Shown here: positions 9,127-19,540 of the stretch, in pieces | Layout of the letters: each line of letters begins with the position of its first letter | Position numbering within the stretch: the first letter of the stretch is position 1 | Assembly (NCBI GenBank): GCA_029012425.1 | Contig: JAQXMB010000085.1 | Coordinates: 1 to 64,000 of the forward strand | DNA from: a bacterium | GTDB taxonomy: Bacteria; Bacillota; Clostridia; Lachnospirales; Lachnospiraceae | Direction of reading: 5' to 3' | DNA length: 64,000 nucleotides | Notes under the pieces: generated by a model | What the model was told of the DNA's origin: nothing | The model's database searches: none | The model's input: the letters and a program-made list of their open reading frames with translations, nothing else | Program-made: the position numbers and the translations under genes

Positions 9127-11262
9127 TTACTCCTTTTCATCTCGCACAGGCTCTGCCGGAATAAACACACGATCCTTTAATATACTCTCCTGCTGCGGAA
9201 GCTTTGATGCAGCTTCCTCGCAAAATTGAATCTGGGAATTCACAAGCAGCTTTCCCCGCTTGTCAGGTTTCGTATATTCCCCATCCGCTCCCAGCAGATG
9301 TGCCTTGGTATTATCCACAAGCTCAACATCAAGAATATGCTTCACTTCTTTTTGAATATCTGCATCCAATACAGGGAAAATAATTTCCACACGCCTGTCA
9401 AGATTTCTTGGCATCCAGTCTGCGCTACCCATGTAATACTCTTCATTTCCGTTATTGTAGAAATAGAAAATACGGCTGTGCTCGAGGAAGTTTCCAACAA
9501 TCGAACGAACGCGTATGTTCTCACTGACTCCGGGGATTCCAACCTTCAGGCAGCAGATACCGCGGACAATCAGATCAATCTGAACTCCGGCTGCAGATGC
9601 TTCGTAAAGCGCTGCAATGATTTCCGGATCACACAGAGAATTCATTTTTGCGGTAATCATTGCTTTCTCGCCGTTTTGTGCATGCTTCGTCTCCCGACGG
9701 ATCAACTTCAAAAATTTCTTGCGAAGCCAGATTGGTGCGACAACCAAATGATTCCAATGTAACGGCTCACTGTATCCGGAAAGCATGTTAAATACCGAAG
9801 TGGCATCCTCTCCGATTGCCTCATTGCAGGTAAAGACTCCACAATCTGTATACAGCTTTGCGGTAGAATCGTTATAATTTCCGGTTCCAAGATGAACATA
9901 CCGACGAATTCCGTCATCTTCTTTTCTGACAACAAGTGCTATTTTACTATGGGTTTTTAAGCCTACCAGTCCATAGATGAAATGACAGCCTGCCTTCTCA
10001 AGTTTCTTTGCCCACACAATATTGTTTTCCTCGTCAAATCGTGCTTTTAACTCGACGAGAACCGTCACCTGTTTTCCGTTTTCGGCAGCCTGCGCAAGTG
10101 ACGCAATGATCGGCGAATTGCCGCTGACACGGTAAAGTGTCTGCTTGATTGCAAGTACCTTCGGATCGTTCGCTGCCTGACGGATAAATTCAATGACAGG
10201 CTCAAAGGTCTGATACGGGTGATGTAATAATATGTCGTTCTTCTGGATTGCTTCAAAGATATTCGGCTCATCAATGAGCTGCGGAACCTTCTTCGGCTGA
10301 TAGGAATCATAGCGGAGTTCATCCTTGCCATCTAACCCATACAGCTTCATTAAAAATGTGAGATCAATCGGTCCGTTCAGTTTAAATATATCTTCGCTTG
10401 TTGTATCCAGCTCTTTTTTCAAAATCTCAAGCAGCTCTTTATCGATATCATCATCGACTTCAAGACGAATCACTTCACCCCATTGGCGTTTTTTCAACTG
10501 CTTTTCAATTTCTTTTAACAGATCATTTGCTTCATCCTCATCAATGGAAAGATCTGCATTGCGCATAATGCGATACGGGCTTGTACAAAGTACCTGATAA
10601 TTGGAAAACAGTTTTCCGATATTGTGAATAATCAGCTGATCCAACAGGACAAACACATAATCTTCGCCTTCTGTACTTGCCGGAAGTGCCACTAATCTCG
10701 GAAGTACCGAAGGGACCTGAACGGTCGCAAATACATTGTTTTCGTCTTTACGGATAAGTGCTGCAATATTTAACGACTTATTCCGAATCAGCGGAAACGG
10801 ACGGGATGCATCAACCGCCATTGGCGTAAGCACCGGATAAACAACCTCCGAAAAATAACGGTCAGCTGCCTCCTTCTGTGATTCATCCAACGCATCCATA
10901 TTGTCAATAATGTGGATTCCCTGACTTTCAAGCAACGGCTTCAACGAACGGTTATAGGTTGAGTATTGCAGCTCTACCAGCTCCCTTGTCGCCTGATTGA
11001 TTTTCTCTAACTGTACACCCGCAGTCATTCCTGCAATATCAGTCTTTTTATATTTCGCGTGCACCATATCCTTCAAAGAAGCAACACGAACCATAAAAAA
11101 TTCATCAAGATTGGATGATGTAATTGCAACAAACTTCACGCGCTCGAGAAGCGGAATCGATTTATCTCTTGCTTCGCTGAGTACGCGGTGATTGAATTTA
11201 ATCCAGCTCAGCTCTCTGTTTTCATAATATTTTGCCTGTGTAAAATCAACTGTTTTCTCCAT
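9127..11262 (-). CDS. ppk1: Polyphosphate kinase 1
   Basis: YYENRELSWIKFNHRVLSEARDKSIPLLERVKF...HHPYQTF...YVHLGTGNYNDSTAKLYTD...RRVEIIFPV; start at MEKTV after GGGAGGTG. Confidence 0.97.
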   Translation of the reverse strand: MEKTVDFTQAKYYENRELSWIKFNHRVLSEARDKSIPLLERVKFVAITSSNLDEFFMVRVASLKDMVHAKYKKTDIAGMTAGVQLEKINQATRELVELQYSTYNRSLKPLLESQGIHIIDNMDALDESQKEAADRYFSEVVYPVLTPMAVDASRPFPLIRNKSLNIAALIRKDENNVFATVQVPSVLPRLVALPASTEGEDYVFVLLDQLIIHNIGKLFSNYQVLCTSPYRIMRNADLSIDEDEANDLLKEIEKQLKKRQWGEVIRLEVDDDIDKELLEILKKELDTTSEDIFKLNGPIDLTFLMKLYGLDGKDELRYDSYQPKKVPQLIDEPNIFEAIQKNDILLHHPYQTFEPVIEFIRQAANDPKVLAIKQTLYRVSGNSPIIASLAQAAENGKQVTVLVELKARFDEENNIVWAKKLEKAGCHFIYGLVGLKTHSKIALVVRKEDDGIRRYVHLGTGNYNDSTAKLYTDCGVFTCNEAIGEDATSVFNMLSGYSEPLHWNHLVVAPIWLRKKFLKLIRRETKHAQNGEKAMITAKMNSLCDPEIIAALYEASAAGVQIDLIVRGICCLKVGIPGVSENIRVRSIVGNFLEHSRIFYFYNNGNEEYYMGSADWMPRNLDRRVEIIFPVLDADIQKEVKHILDVELVDNTKAHLLGADGEYTKPDKRGKLLVNSQIQFCEEAASKLPQQESILKDRVFIPAEPVRDEKE

Positions 11263-11279
11263 AATCACACCTCCCAATC

Positions 11280-12818
11280 CTATAGTGACATAACTTTCTT
11301 TTCTTTGATGACCGGTTTGATGCCAAATACATCAATAAACATCGATGCTTTCGCATCAAACAGAATTTTCTCAAGAGCGATACTATCGTCTGTTTCAATG
11401 TTGATTAACAGTTGTCGTTCTTTGGGTGTCACCCGAACATTTCTGAATTTCTGCTTATGGCTTCGATCCATCGCATTTGCAACGCGAAGAATGGATGCAC
11501 ATTTCGCAACGATAAGATATGCTTCTTCATCCAGTGTATCAGCAATCTTTTCATAGGAATCCAACGGGTAGGTATTGTATTTTACGATACTTGCAACAAT
11601 CACACGATCACGATGAGACAGTCCCATAATTTCAGATGCTATGATGATGTCATATGCACACTGCGGTGCATTGGCAAAACTTACATACTTTCCACAGTCA
11701 TGTAAAATCGCTGCGGTTTGTAATAACAGTCTCTCATGTTTGCCATAACCATGTATTTTTTTCATACTGTCATAAATGAGCGTTGACATCTCTACCAGCG
11801 CATCAATGTGCGGCGAATAACTCATATATCGTTTCGACAGCGATCTCGCAGCCGATAAAACATCCCGTTCAAAGTCGTGCACCGGTTTTGCATAATGATT
11901 TTCAAGTGCATAATCATATACAATTCCGTCACTGATATCAACACCCGGCACCCATACAGAATCCGCTGAAAGCGTTTCCATAATTTTCCCATAAAGAATC
12001 AATGAAGGTAAAAGAAGAATATCTGTGTCATTTGAAATATTTAAAACATCTGCAATCGATGCTGTGTCTTTCTTTTCAAGTTTTTCCATGAATTTCTGAA
12101 ACTTTGCTGCATCAACAGTCGTTCCGTCCATATTTTTTTCCATACGACGCATCAGTTCCAAGCTGTAATCACCTGTCAGAATAAGATATTTGATCGTCCG
12201 GTTTTGATAGTACTGCGACTTAAATACTTCCATCTCTTTATCAATCAACTCGCGCATATGTTTTGTTACACTTGCCCTGCTGGCATCCATCTTACGAAAC
12301 ATCTGCGCAATTCGCATGGTTCCAAGAACAAGATGCTGCGTCGTTAATACTTCTCCATGAACAAAAAGTGTAATTTGAAGTTCACCGCCTCCGACATTAA
12401 CCACTGCCGCACTCTCCTGAATCATGCGGGAAAACTCCGGCTTTGAAGAAACACATTTGTAGCTTAAAAAGCGATGTTCGGAATTGCTGAGCATTGCAAA
12501 CTCCAACCCGGTTCGACGCTTGATCTGGTCCGCAACAAAAAGATCATTCGTAACACTTTTCAAAATTGGACCAGCAAACATTCGGTAATCATCAACCTTA
12601 TAGCCATCCATAATCTGTTTGAATTCATTCAGTACATTGCAAAGCTTTTCTAACAGCTCATAACCGATTGTCTCATTGAGATAGGCATCCTTTCCAAGCT
12701 CTACTCTGCTTCTGACAAAATCAATGGTACGAATACTTTTTTTCCCCGACAGCTCGAACACCTTCAGGCTGACCTCATACGAACCAATATATATTGCGGC
12801 AAATGTCATTACACTCAT
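11280..12818 (-). CDS. ppx: Ppx/GppA-type exopolyphosphatase with HD domain
   Basis: FAAIYIGSYEVSLKVFEL, VVNVGGGELQITLFVHG, and a C-terminal HD region AAILHDCGKYV; adjacent to ppk1. Confidence 0.85.
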   Translation of the reverse strand: MSVMTFAAIYIGSYEVSLKVFELSGKKSIRTIDFVRSRVELGKDAYLNETIGYELLEKLCNVLNEFKQIMDGYKVDDYRMFAGPILKSVTNDLFVADQIKRRTGLEFAMLSNSEHRFLSYKCVSSKPEFSRMIQESAAVVNVGGGELQITLFVHGEVLTTQHLVLGTMRIAQMFRKMDASRASVTKHMRELIDKEMEVFKSQYYQNRTIKYLILTGDYSLELMRRMEKNMDGTTVDAAKFQKFMEKLEKKDTASIADVLNISNDTDILLLPSLILYGKIMETLSADSVWVPGVDISDGIVYDYALENHYAKPVHDFERDVLSAARSLSKRYMSYSPHIDALVEMSTLIYDSMKKIHGYGKHERLLLQTAAILHDCGKYVSFANAPQCAYDIIIASEIMGLSHRDRVIVASIVKYNTYPLDSYEKIADTLDEEAYLIVAKCASILRVANAMDRSHKQKFRNVRVTPKERQLLINIETDDSIALEKILFDAKASMFIDVFGIKPVIKEKKVMSL

Positions 12819-12830
12819 TGTAACTTCCTC

Positions 12831-13961
12831 CTAATAATTGCCAAAGATTCTCATATCTAACGCTTCATCCTTCAATCCGCAAAGTGCATTCTGTACAGCA
12901 CTGTCCTGAAGATTCCCATCAAAATCAATAAAAAACTGATACTCCCAGTTTCGTCCGGGAATCGGACGCGACTCAATGCTTGTCATATTCAGATTATTGT
13001 AGATAAAATGACTGAGTACCCGATACAGTGCACCGGATTTATGCTCTAACTGCAGGCAGATACTGATTTTATTAGCATCTTCAATATATTCCCGTCTGCT
13101 TGTCACAATGATAAAACGCGTTTCATTTGTACTGTTATTTTGTACTCCTTCGGCTAGAATCTTCAGACCGTACAGTTCACTTGTGAGACTGCTTGCGATA
13201 GCAGCCTGCGTAGGATCGTTATCCTCACAGATCTTCTTGGCTGCAAAAGCCGTATTTTTATACGGAATACGCTCCCACTTACGATGGCAATCCAAGTATT
13301 TTGAGCACTGTGCCAAGGCCTGCGGATGCGAATATACCGATTTGATATCCGAAAGAGCACTTCCCGGAACACCCAGAATGCAGTGATTAATAGCTATTTT
13401 CTGCTCCCCGATAATATAATATCCATACTCACACAAAAGATCATAGTTTTCTCCAACAATTCCGGCTGTTGAATTCTCAAAAGGAAGTACCGCGTAATCT
13501 GCCTGACCGGATTTTAATGCCTCCATCGCATCACGCCAGGTCTGAACATGAAAGCTGGCCGCATTATCTCCAAAATACGCTCTCAATGCAAGCTGCGTAT
13601 AGGCTCCATCTACTCCCTGATACACAATTTGGGCATCTTTTGTATCAAGTTTTTTAACCATCGAAAAACCGTGGTCCTCAATCATGTGATGTGCCCCAAG
13701 CAGTTGATATTGTTTTTTTCTGCTCATTGCCATAACCTGTTCAAACAGATCGCGAATACCAATGGATGTAAAATCGCTTGTAGCAAGTCCGGATAATGTA
13801 TTTAGTTTTTCGGTTTCGCGCTCCTTATCAAACACCGGTTTACCTGTTGCGATTTTGTATTCAGCCACCTCACACGCCAATCGCATCCGCTCCTCATACA
13901 GCGAAACAATCCGGTGATCAATTGCATCAATTTCCTTTCTGATATCCAATAAATCCTTCAT
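12831..13961 (-). CDS. pheA: Bifunctional chorismate mutase / prephenate dehydratase
   Basis: N-term DIRKEIDAIDHRIVSLYEERMRLACEVAEYK (CM II); VYQGVDGAYTQLALRAYFG...LPFENSTAGIV; ACT region SGALYRVLSHF...NMTSIESRPIPGRNWEYQFFIDF. Confidence 0.95.
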   Translation of the reverse strand: MKDLLDIRKEIDAIDHRIVSLYEERMRLACEVAEYKIATGKPVFDKERETEKLNTLSGLATSDFTSIGIRDLFEQVMAMSRKKQYQLLGAHHMIEDHGFSMVKKLDTKDAQIVYQGVDGAYTQLALRAYFGDNAASFHVQTWRDAMEALKSGQADYAVLPFENSTAGIVGENYDLLCEYGYYIIGEQKIAINHCILGVPGSALSDIKSVYSHPQALAQCSKYLDCHRKWERIPYKNTAFAAKKICEDNDPTQAAIASSLTSELYGLKILAEGVQNNSTNETRFIIVTSRREYIEDANKISICLQLEHKSGALYRVLSHFIYNNLNMTSIESRPIPGRNWEYQFFIDFDGNLQDSAVQNALCGLKDEALDMRIFGNY

Positions 13962-13979
13962 CTGTAAACTCCTTATTCA

Positions 13980-16900
13980 TTATGTCAAATCAAACAAACT
14001 GATCTGGTTGGTTGCCGGAAGATCCCCAAACATTCCAAGGTCAGCCATGTTTTCAATAATTTTTTGCGGTACTTTCGTTCGCTGACGGAAATCCTCCCTC
14101 GATAAAAACGGTCCGTCTTTCGCTGCTTCGACAACGGTATCCGCAGCAGTATCACCCATTCCGTCAATCGTATTTAATGCTGCCATCAGCTTTCCGTCAA
14201 TCACCTGAAAATACCTCGCATCCGCACGATAAATATCAATTGGCAGAAACTCATACCCACGCGCATACATCTCCTGAACAATACGCATATCACGGTACAT
14301 ATCCTGTTCCACTGGCGGAAGCTTGCGGTTTTCCTTTGCAGCCTCCGCGCTTCTGCGCTCATAGTCTGCCATATAATAATTCAGCCGCTCTTTTCCCATG
14401 CACATGACCTCATAGTTAAAAGCTTTTGCACGAATTGAGAAAAAAGCTGCGTAATATGCTAACGGATAGAACACCTTACAATAAGCAATTCGCCATGCCA
14501 TCATAACATAAGCCGCAGCATGTGCCTTCGGGAACATGTACTTTATCATCGTACAAGACCAGATATACCAATCCGGAACATCATGCTCTCTCATGTGTTG
14601 CTCCCACTCCGGCCATTTTTCCGCTTTTCCTTTTGCGACAACTCCTTTTCGGACTGCCTCCATAATCTTGAACGATTCTTCCGGTTCAAGCCCCTTACCA
14701 ATCAGATAGGTCATAATATCATCACGGGTACAAATTGCTGTTGAAATCGTTGCTTTTCCTTCCTGGATCAGCTTCTGTGCATTTCCGAGCCACACATCCG
14801 TACCATGTGACAGTCCCGCAATTCGAACGAGATCCGAAAATTCCTGCGGATTGGTATCAAGCAACATTCCCATCGCAAAGTCTGTACCAAACTCCGGAAT
14901 GCCAAGCGCACCAAGTTTACAGCCATTGATATCATCCGGCGTTATCATGAGTGCAGAGGTATTCTGGAACAATGACATGACACTTGCATCGTCAAGCGGA
15001 ATCTTTTGTGCATCGATTCCGGTCAGATCCTCAAGCATACGAATCATCGTCGGATCATCATGTCCGAGAATATCAAGCTTCAGCAGGTTATGATCAATGG
15101 AATGGTATTCAAAATGAGTCGTTATGATATCTGTAGTCATATCATTTGCCGGATGCTGCGTCGGTGTAAAGGATGCAATATCCTCACCTACCGGCAAAAC
15201 AACAATTCCACCCGGATGCTGTCCCGTTGTGCGACGCACGCCGACACATCCGGCTAAGATACGCTCTATCTCACAGCTTCTCTTATGTACGCCACGCTCC
15301 TCAAAGTATTTCTTCACATAACCATACGCCGTCTTTTCAGCAAGTGTACCGATCGTACCTGCGCGGAAGGTTTGTCCGGCTCCAAAAATAACCTCGGTAT
15401 ATTTGTGCGCCTTACTCTGATAATCACCGGAGAAGTTCAAATCGATATCGGGTTCCTTATCACCCTTAAATCCAAGGAAGGTCTCGAACGGGATATCGAA
15501 TCCGTCTTTCAGCAGCGGCTCCCCACAGTTTGGACAGTAACGATCCGGCATATCACATCCGCCGCGACCTGCATATGCCTTTACCTCCGGAGAATCAAAA
15601 TCCACAAAATGACAATTACTGCAGTAGTAATGCGGGCTTAAAGGATTTACCTCCGTAATTCCGGCCATCGTAGCGACAAACGAAGAACCGACGGACCCTC
15701 GTGAGCCAACCAGATACCCATCTTCGTTGGATTTCCATACGAGCTTCTGTGCAATGATGTACATAACAGCATATCCGTTCGATATGATCGAGTTGAGCTC
15801 TCTCTCAAGTCTCGCTTCAACAATACCAGGAAGCGGATCTCCATACATCTCATGTGCTTTATTATAACAAATATCACGCAACATCTGATCGGAATTCTCA
15901 ATGACAGGCGGACACTTGTCCGGTCGTACCGGTTCGATCCGCTCACACATGTCACAGATTTTATTCGTGTTGGTGATCACAATCTCCTCTGCCTTCTCAG
16001 TTCCTAAATACTGGAATTCATCAAGCATCTCTTCCGTTGTGCGCAAGAATAGCGGTGCCTGCTCATCTGCATCCGAAAAACCTTTTCCAGCCATAATAAT
16101 TCGGCGATAGATTTCATCCTCCGGATTTAGGAAATGAACATCGCAGGTTGCAACAACCGGTTTGTGGAAATCTTCACCGAGCTGTACAATCTGGCGGTTG
16201 AGCTCCTGAATGTCCTCCACAGTGTTCACCGGACTCTTTGGATCGCGAAGCATAAATGCGTTGTTTCCAACCGGTTGAATTTCAAGATAATCATAAAAAT
16301 CAACAATTCTTGCAATCTCCTGCGCCGGTCTTGCATTGACAAGCGCACGATAAAGCTCGCCCGCTTCACAGGCTGAGCCGATAATCAACCCCTCACGATA
16401 ACGGTTTAATTCACTTTTTGGAATTCTCGGGCGATTATGGTAATATTTCAAATGCGAAAGTGACACCAGCCGGTACAGGTTTACTCGTCCAATATCATTT
16501 TTTGCCGAAATAATTGCATGGTAGGTTGACATTTTCTGAATGGTTTCAGCCGTAGGTTTTCCCTGCTCATTCAATTCATTCAGTGTTGTGATCTTTCGCT
16601 TTTGCAACATCTCAATAAATTTAACAAATATTTCAGCTGTACATGCCGCATCATCTACCGCACGATGGTGATTATCCAGAGAGATCTGAAGTGCCTTCGC
16701 TACTGTATCGAGTTTATAACGATTCAACTGCGGTAACAAAAACCGTGCAACAGCAACCGTGTCGATGACGGTAAAATCACAGTTCAGCTTCATGTCCTCA
16801 CAGTTTTTCTGGATAAAACTCATATCAAAATCAGCATTGTGTGCAACCATCACACAACCGCGGCAAAACTCCATAAATTCAGGAAGTACTTCTTCAATGA

Positions 16901-18473
16901 CCGGAGCATCAACCACCATGTCATCCCGGATTCCGGTAAGCTCTTCGATATCAAAAGGAATCGGTACCTGCGGATTGACAAATCTGGAAAACCGTTCCGT
17001 AATCACTCCGTTTGAAACCTTTACCGCACCGATTTCGATAATTTTATTTTTCTTCGAACTAAATCCGGTTGTCTCCAGATCAAAAACGACAAAATCATCC
17101 AGGAATGTCTGACCCTTGGGGTCTTTAATCATATCCTTCGTGTCATCAACAAGATATGCTTCCATTCCGTAGATTACTTTAAAATCGGAACCCTTCGGAA
17201 TCGAATGGTTGGCAATCGGAAACGCCTGTACCGCTCCATGGTCAGTGATTGCGATACTCTTATGTCCAAATGCAATTGCCTGTTTAATGATGGCACCAAC
17301 ATCTGATACACCATCCATATCGCTCATCTTCGTATGGCAGTGTAATTCCACTCGTTTTTTCACTGATAAATCTGCCCGCTTCGTCCGAAAATCCGAAGCT
17401 TTCTTGATTCCTGTAACAGAGCCGATCGTAAGTTCATGGGAAAAGTTATCCATGGCCGCCACACCTTTTAGCTTAATAAAAGTACCGGCAGAAAGCTTTC
17501 CCTTCAACTCGTCATATATTTCATTTTTGAGGAACATCTTGATCTGCATCGTATCAGTATCGTCCGTTACCGTCATAAAGAAAATCGTCTTTTCTTCACG
17601 GAACTTGCGCTCATCCGTTGCAAGAATCTGTCCGCGAATAACAACATCGCCAATCTCACCCTGAATCTCAACGATTGGCATTGCATCTTCCTCAAAATCC
17701 CGTCCGAAGATAACATCAGGATTATCAGAGCGCGTACGGTTGAAACTATCTTTCCCTCGTTTTTGAAGGTTTCTGTTAAATGTCGGCCGTTCAGACTGTT
17801 TTTTCGTATCTTTTTTCTTCGAATTGTCTTTCTTCTCTGCTTTTTCATCTGACTGACTTACAAGCAAAGTATCATCCGCTTCTTTCTTAGCTGCTGATGT
17901 ACGATTCACGATGCGCTGCACTTCAAGTTTGATTCGCTGATCGGATTCTTCTGCATATTTACTTTTTCCCGGTGGAAGATATTCAACATCCAGATGTAAT
18001 GTCAGCCCGCATCTGTCACAAAAGATTTTATCTAATATCTCTAACAATTCGTCTCCGCGTTCGGTTGCAAGCACATTTTGAGGCATCTGGACAATCATAT
18101 GCTCGTCATCCGTAAACTTAAGTGTAGATGCATGAAACAGATTATACAAAAGAGCCGAATACTCGCGCAGCTCCAGCCGTATACTGTCTTCATACATCGC
18201 ATACAGAGATTTTGGCGTATACTGAGAAGACAGCGAAAAACACTCCCTGATATGGACCGTTAATTCCCTGTCTCTAAAAATCTGTTTATGGATATCCTTC
18301 TCCAACTGAAAAATCAGTTTTTTGGGAATCAGACGGTGACTGTATATTGTGATACAATACCGGTCACGGGCATGATTCGAACTGATTTTCTCAACGGTTG
18401 TTTCTGCAAGGAGTGATTGTAATTCCTGAGAAACCTCCAGAGTTGGAAATACTTCATAAAATAATTTACCCAA
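13980..18473 (-). CDS. polC: DNA polymerase III alpha subunit, Gram-positive type
   Basis: 1497 aa; PHP (VELHCHTKMSDMDGVSDVG), inserted DnaQ-like exonuclease (FVVFDLETTGFSSKKNKIIEIGAV), LVGSRGSVGSSFVATMAGITEVNPL, QHPGGIVVLP. Confidence 0.98.
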   Translation of the reverse strand: MGKLFYEVFPTLEVSQELQSLLAETTVEKISSNHARDRYCITIYSHRLIPKKLIFQLEKDIHKQIFRDRELTVHIRECFSLSSQYTPKSLYAMYEDSIRLELREYSALLYNLFHASTLKFTDDEHMIVQMPQNVLATERGDELLEILDKIFCDRCGLTLHLDVEYLPPGKSKYAEESDQRIKLEVQRIVNRTSAAKKEADDTLLVSQSDEKAEKKDNSKKKDTKKQSERPTFNRNLQKRGKDSFNRTRSDNPDVIFGRDFEEDAMPIVEIQGEIGDVVIRGQILATDERKFREEKTIFFMTVTDDTDTMQIKMFLKNEIYDELKGKLSAGTFIKLKGVAAMDNFSHELTIGSVTGIKKASDFRTKRADLSVKKRVELHCHTKMSDMDGVSDVGAIIKQAIAFGHKSIAITDHGAVQAFPIANHSIPKGSDFKVIYGMEAYLVDDTKDMIKDPKGQTFLDDFVVFDLETTGFSSKKNKIIEIGAVKVSNGVITERFSRFVNPQVPIPFDIEELTGIRDDMVVDAPVIEEVLPEFMEFCRGCVMVAHNADFDMSFIQKNCEDMKLNCDFTVIDTVAVARFLLPQLNRYKLDTVAKALQISLDNHHRAVDDAACTAEIFVKFIEMLQKRKITTLNELNEQGKPTAETIQKMSTYHAIISAKNDIGRVNLYRLVSLSHLKYYHNRPRIPKSELNRYREGLIIGSACEAGELYRALVNARPAQEIARIVDFYDYLEIQPVGNNAFMLRDPKSPVNTVEDIQELNRQIVQLGEDFHKPVVATCDVHFLNPEDEIYRRIIMAGKGFSDADEQAPLFLRTTEEMLDEFQYLGTEKAEEIVITNTNKICDMCERIEPVRPDKCPPVIENSDQMLRDICYNKAHEMYGDPLPGIVEARLERELNSIISNGYAVMYIIAQKLVWKSNEDGYLVGSRGSVGSSFVATMAGITEVNPLSPHYYCSNCHFVDFDSPEVKAYAGRGGCDMPDRYCPNCGEPLLKDGFDIPFETFLGFKGDKEPDIDLNFSGDYQSKAHKYTEVIFGAGQTFRAGTIGTLAEKTAYGYVKKYFEERGVHKRSCEIERILAGCVGVRRTTGQHPGGIVVLPVGEDIASFTPTQHPANDMTTDIITTHFEYHSIDHNLLKLDILGHDDPTMIRMLEDLTGIDAQKIPLDDASVMSLFQNTSALMITPDDINGCKLGALGIPEFGTDFAMGMLLDTNPQEFSDLVRIAGLSHGTDVWLGNAQKLIQEGKATISTAICTRDDIMTYLIGKGLEPEESFKIMEAVRKGVVAKGKAEKWPEWEQHMREHDVPDWYIWSCTMIKYMFPKAHAAAYVMMAWRIAYCKVFYPLAYYAAFFSIRAKAFNYEVMCMGKERLNYYMADYERRSAEAAKENRKLPPVEQDMYRDMRIVQEMYARGYEFLPIDIYRADARYFQVIDGKLMAALNTIDGMGDTAADTVVEAAKDGPFLSREDFRQRTKVPQKIIENMADLGMFGDLPATNQISLFDLT

Positions 18474-18476
18474 TGG

Positions 18477-19526
18477 TTATTCACTCCAATGCTCAAGTTC
18501 CTCTCGAAGTGCAGCAAGCAGTTCCTCTTCTTTTACCTTCTTGATAATCTCACCGTGGCGGATCAAAAGACCTTCCCCACAACCGCCGGCAATTCCCAAA
18601 TCTGCTTCCTTAGCCTCACCCGGGCCATTTACCACACAACCCATAACTGCAACTTTTATGTCAAGCGGATATTCTTCGACAAGATTCTCAACCTGATTTG
18701 CAAGCGAAATCAAATCAATCTGTGTTCTTCCACAAGTCGGACAGGATACAACCTCGATTCCTCCGCTTCGAAGTCCCAGTGTACGAAGAATCATTTTTGC
18801 AGATTTTATTTCTTCTATCGGTGCTCCGGTCAGTGACACACGAATGGTATCTCCGATTCCCTGATTTAATATCAAGCCCAGACCAATTGCCGATTTAATA
18901 TTACCTCTCGTTATCGTTCCCGCTTCGGTAATTCCGACATGAAGCGGATAATTCGTCTGTTTTGCCAGAAGCTCATGCGCGCACACACACATCATGACAT
19001 CCGATGATTTAATACTGATGACAAGGTTATCATAGTTCATTGCCTCGATCATCTGTACCTTATCCAGTGCGCTTTCTACAAGACCCTCTGCTGTCACACC
19101 CTGATATTTTTCCACCAGATGTTTTTCTAATGATCCGCTATTGACACCAATTCGAATCGGAATATGATGTTCTTTCGCACAATCAACAACCGCCCGGACA
19201 CGCTCCTCTGAGCCAATATTACCGGGATTAATCCGTATTTTATCAGCGCCATTTTCCATTGCAGCAATTGCAAGTTTATAATCAAAATGAATGTCAGCAA
19301 CAAGCGGAATCGTAATCTGCGATTTAATCTCCTTCAAAGCCCTTGCAGCTTCCATATCCATTACCGCACAACGAATGATTTCGCAGCCGGCTTTTGTTAA
19401 TTCATCAATCTGCGCAACCGTTGCCTTCACATCCTGAGTCTTTGTGTTCGTCATAGATTGAATAAGAATCGGATTTCCGCCACCGATCACACGATCTCCG
19501 ATCTTAATCTGTTTCGTCTGATACAT
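18477..19526 (-). CDS. ispG: 4-hydroxy-3-methylbut-2-en-1-yl diphosphate synthase
   Basis: GGGNPILIQSMTNTKTQDVKATVAQIDELTKAGCEIIR...VAVMGCVVNGPGEAKEADLGIAGG. Confidence 0.97.
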   Translation of the reverse strand: MYQTKQIKIGDRVIGGGNPILIQSMTNTKTQDVKATVAQIDELTKAGCEIIRCAVMDMEAARALKEIKSQITIPLVADIHFDYKLAIAAMENGADKIRINPGNIGSEERVRAVVDCAKEHHIPIRIGVNSGSLEKHLVEKYQGVTAEGLVESALDKVQMIEAMNYDNLVISIKSSDVMMCVCAHELLAKQTNYPLHVGITEAGTITRGNIKSAIGLGLILNQGIGDTIRVSLTGAPIEEIKSAKMILRTLGLRSGGIEVVSCPTCGRTQIDLISLANQVENLVEEYPLDIKVAVMGCVVNGPGEAKEADLGIAGGCGEGLLIRHGEIIKKVKEEELLAALREELEHWSE

Positions 19527-19540
19527 CTTTCTGTTATCTC

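Noticed and set aside
12831-13979. T-box or other amino-acid riboswitch upstream of pheA
   Set aside because: pheA starts 18 bp after the polC stop; no leader space.
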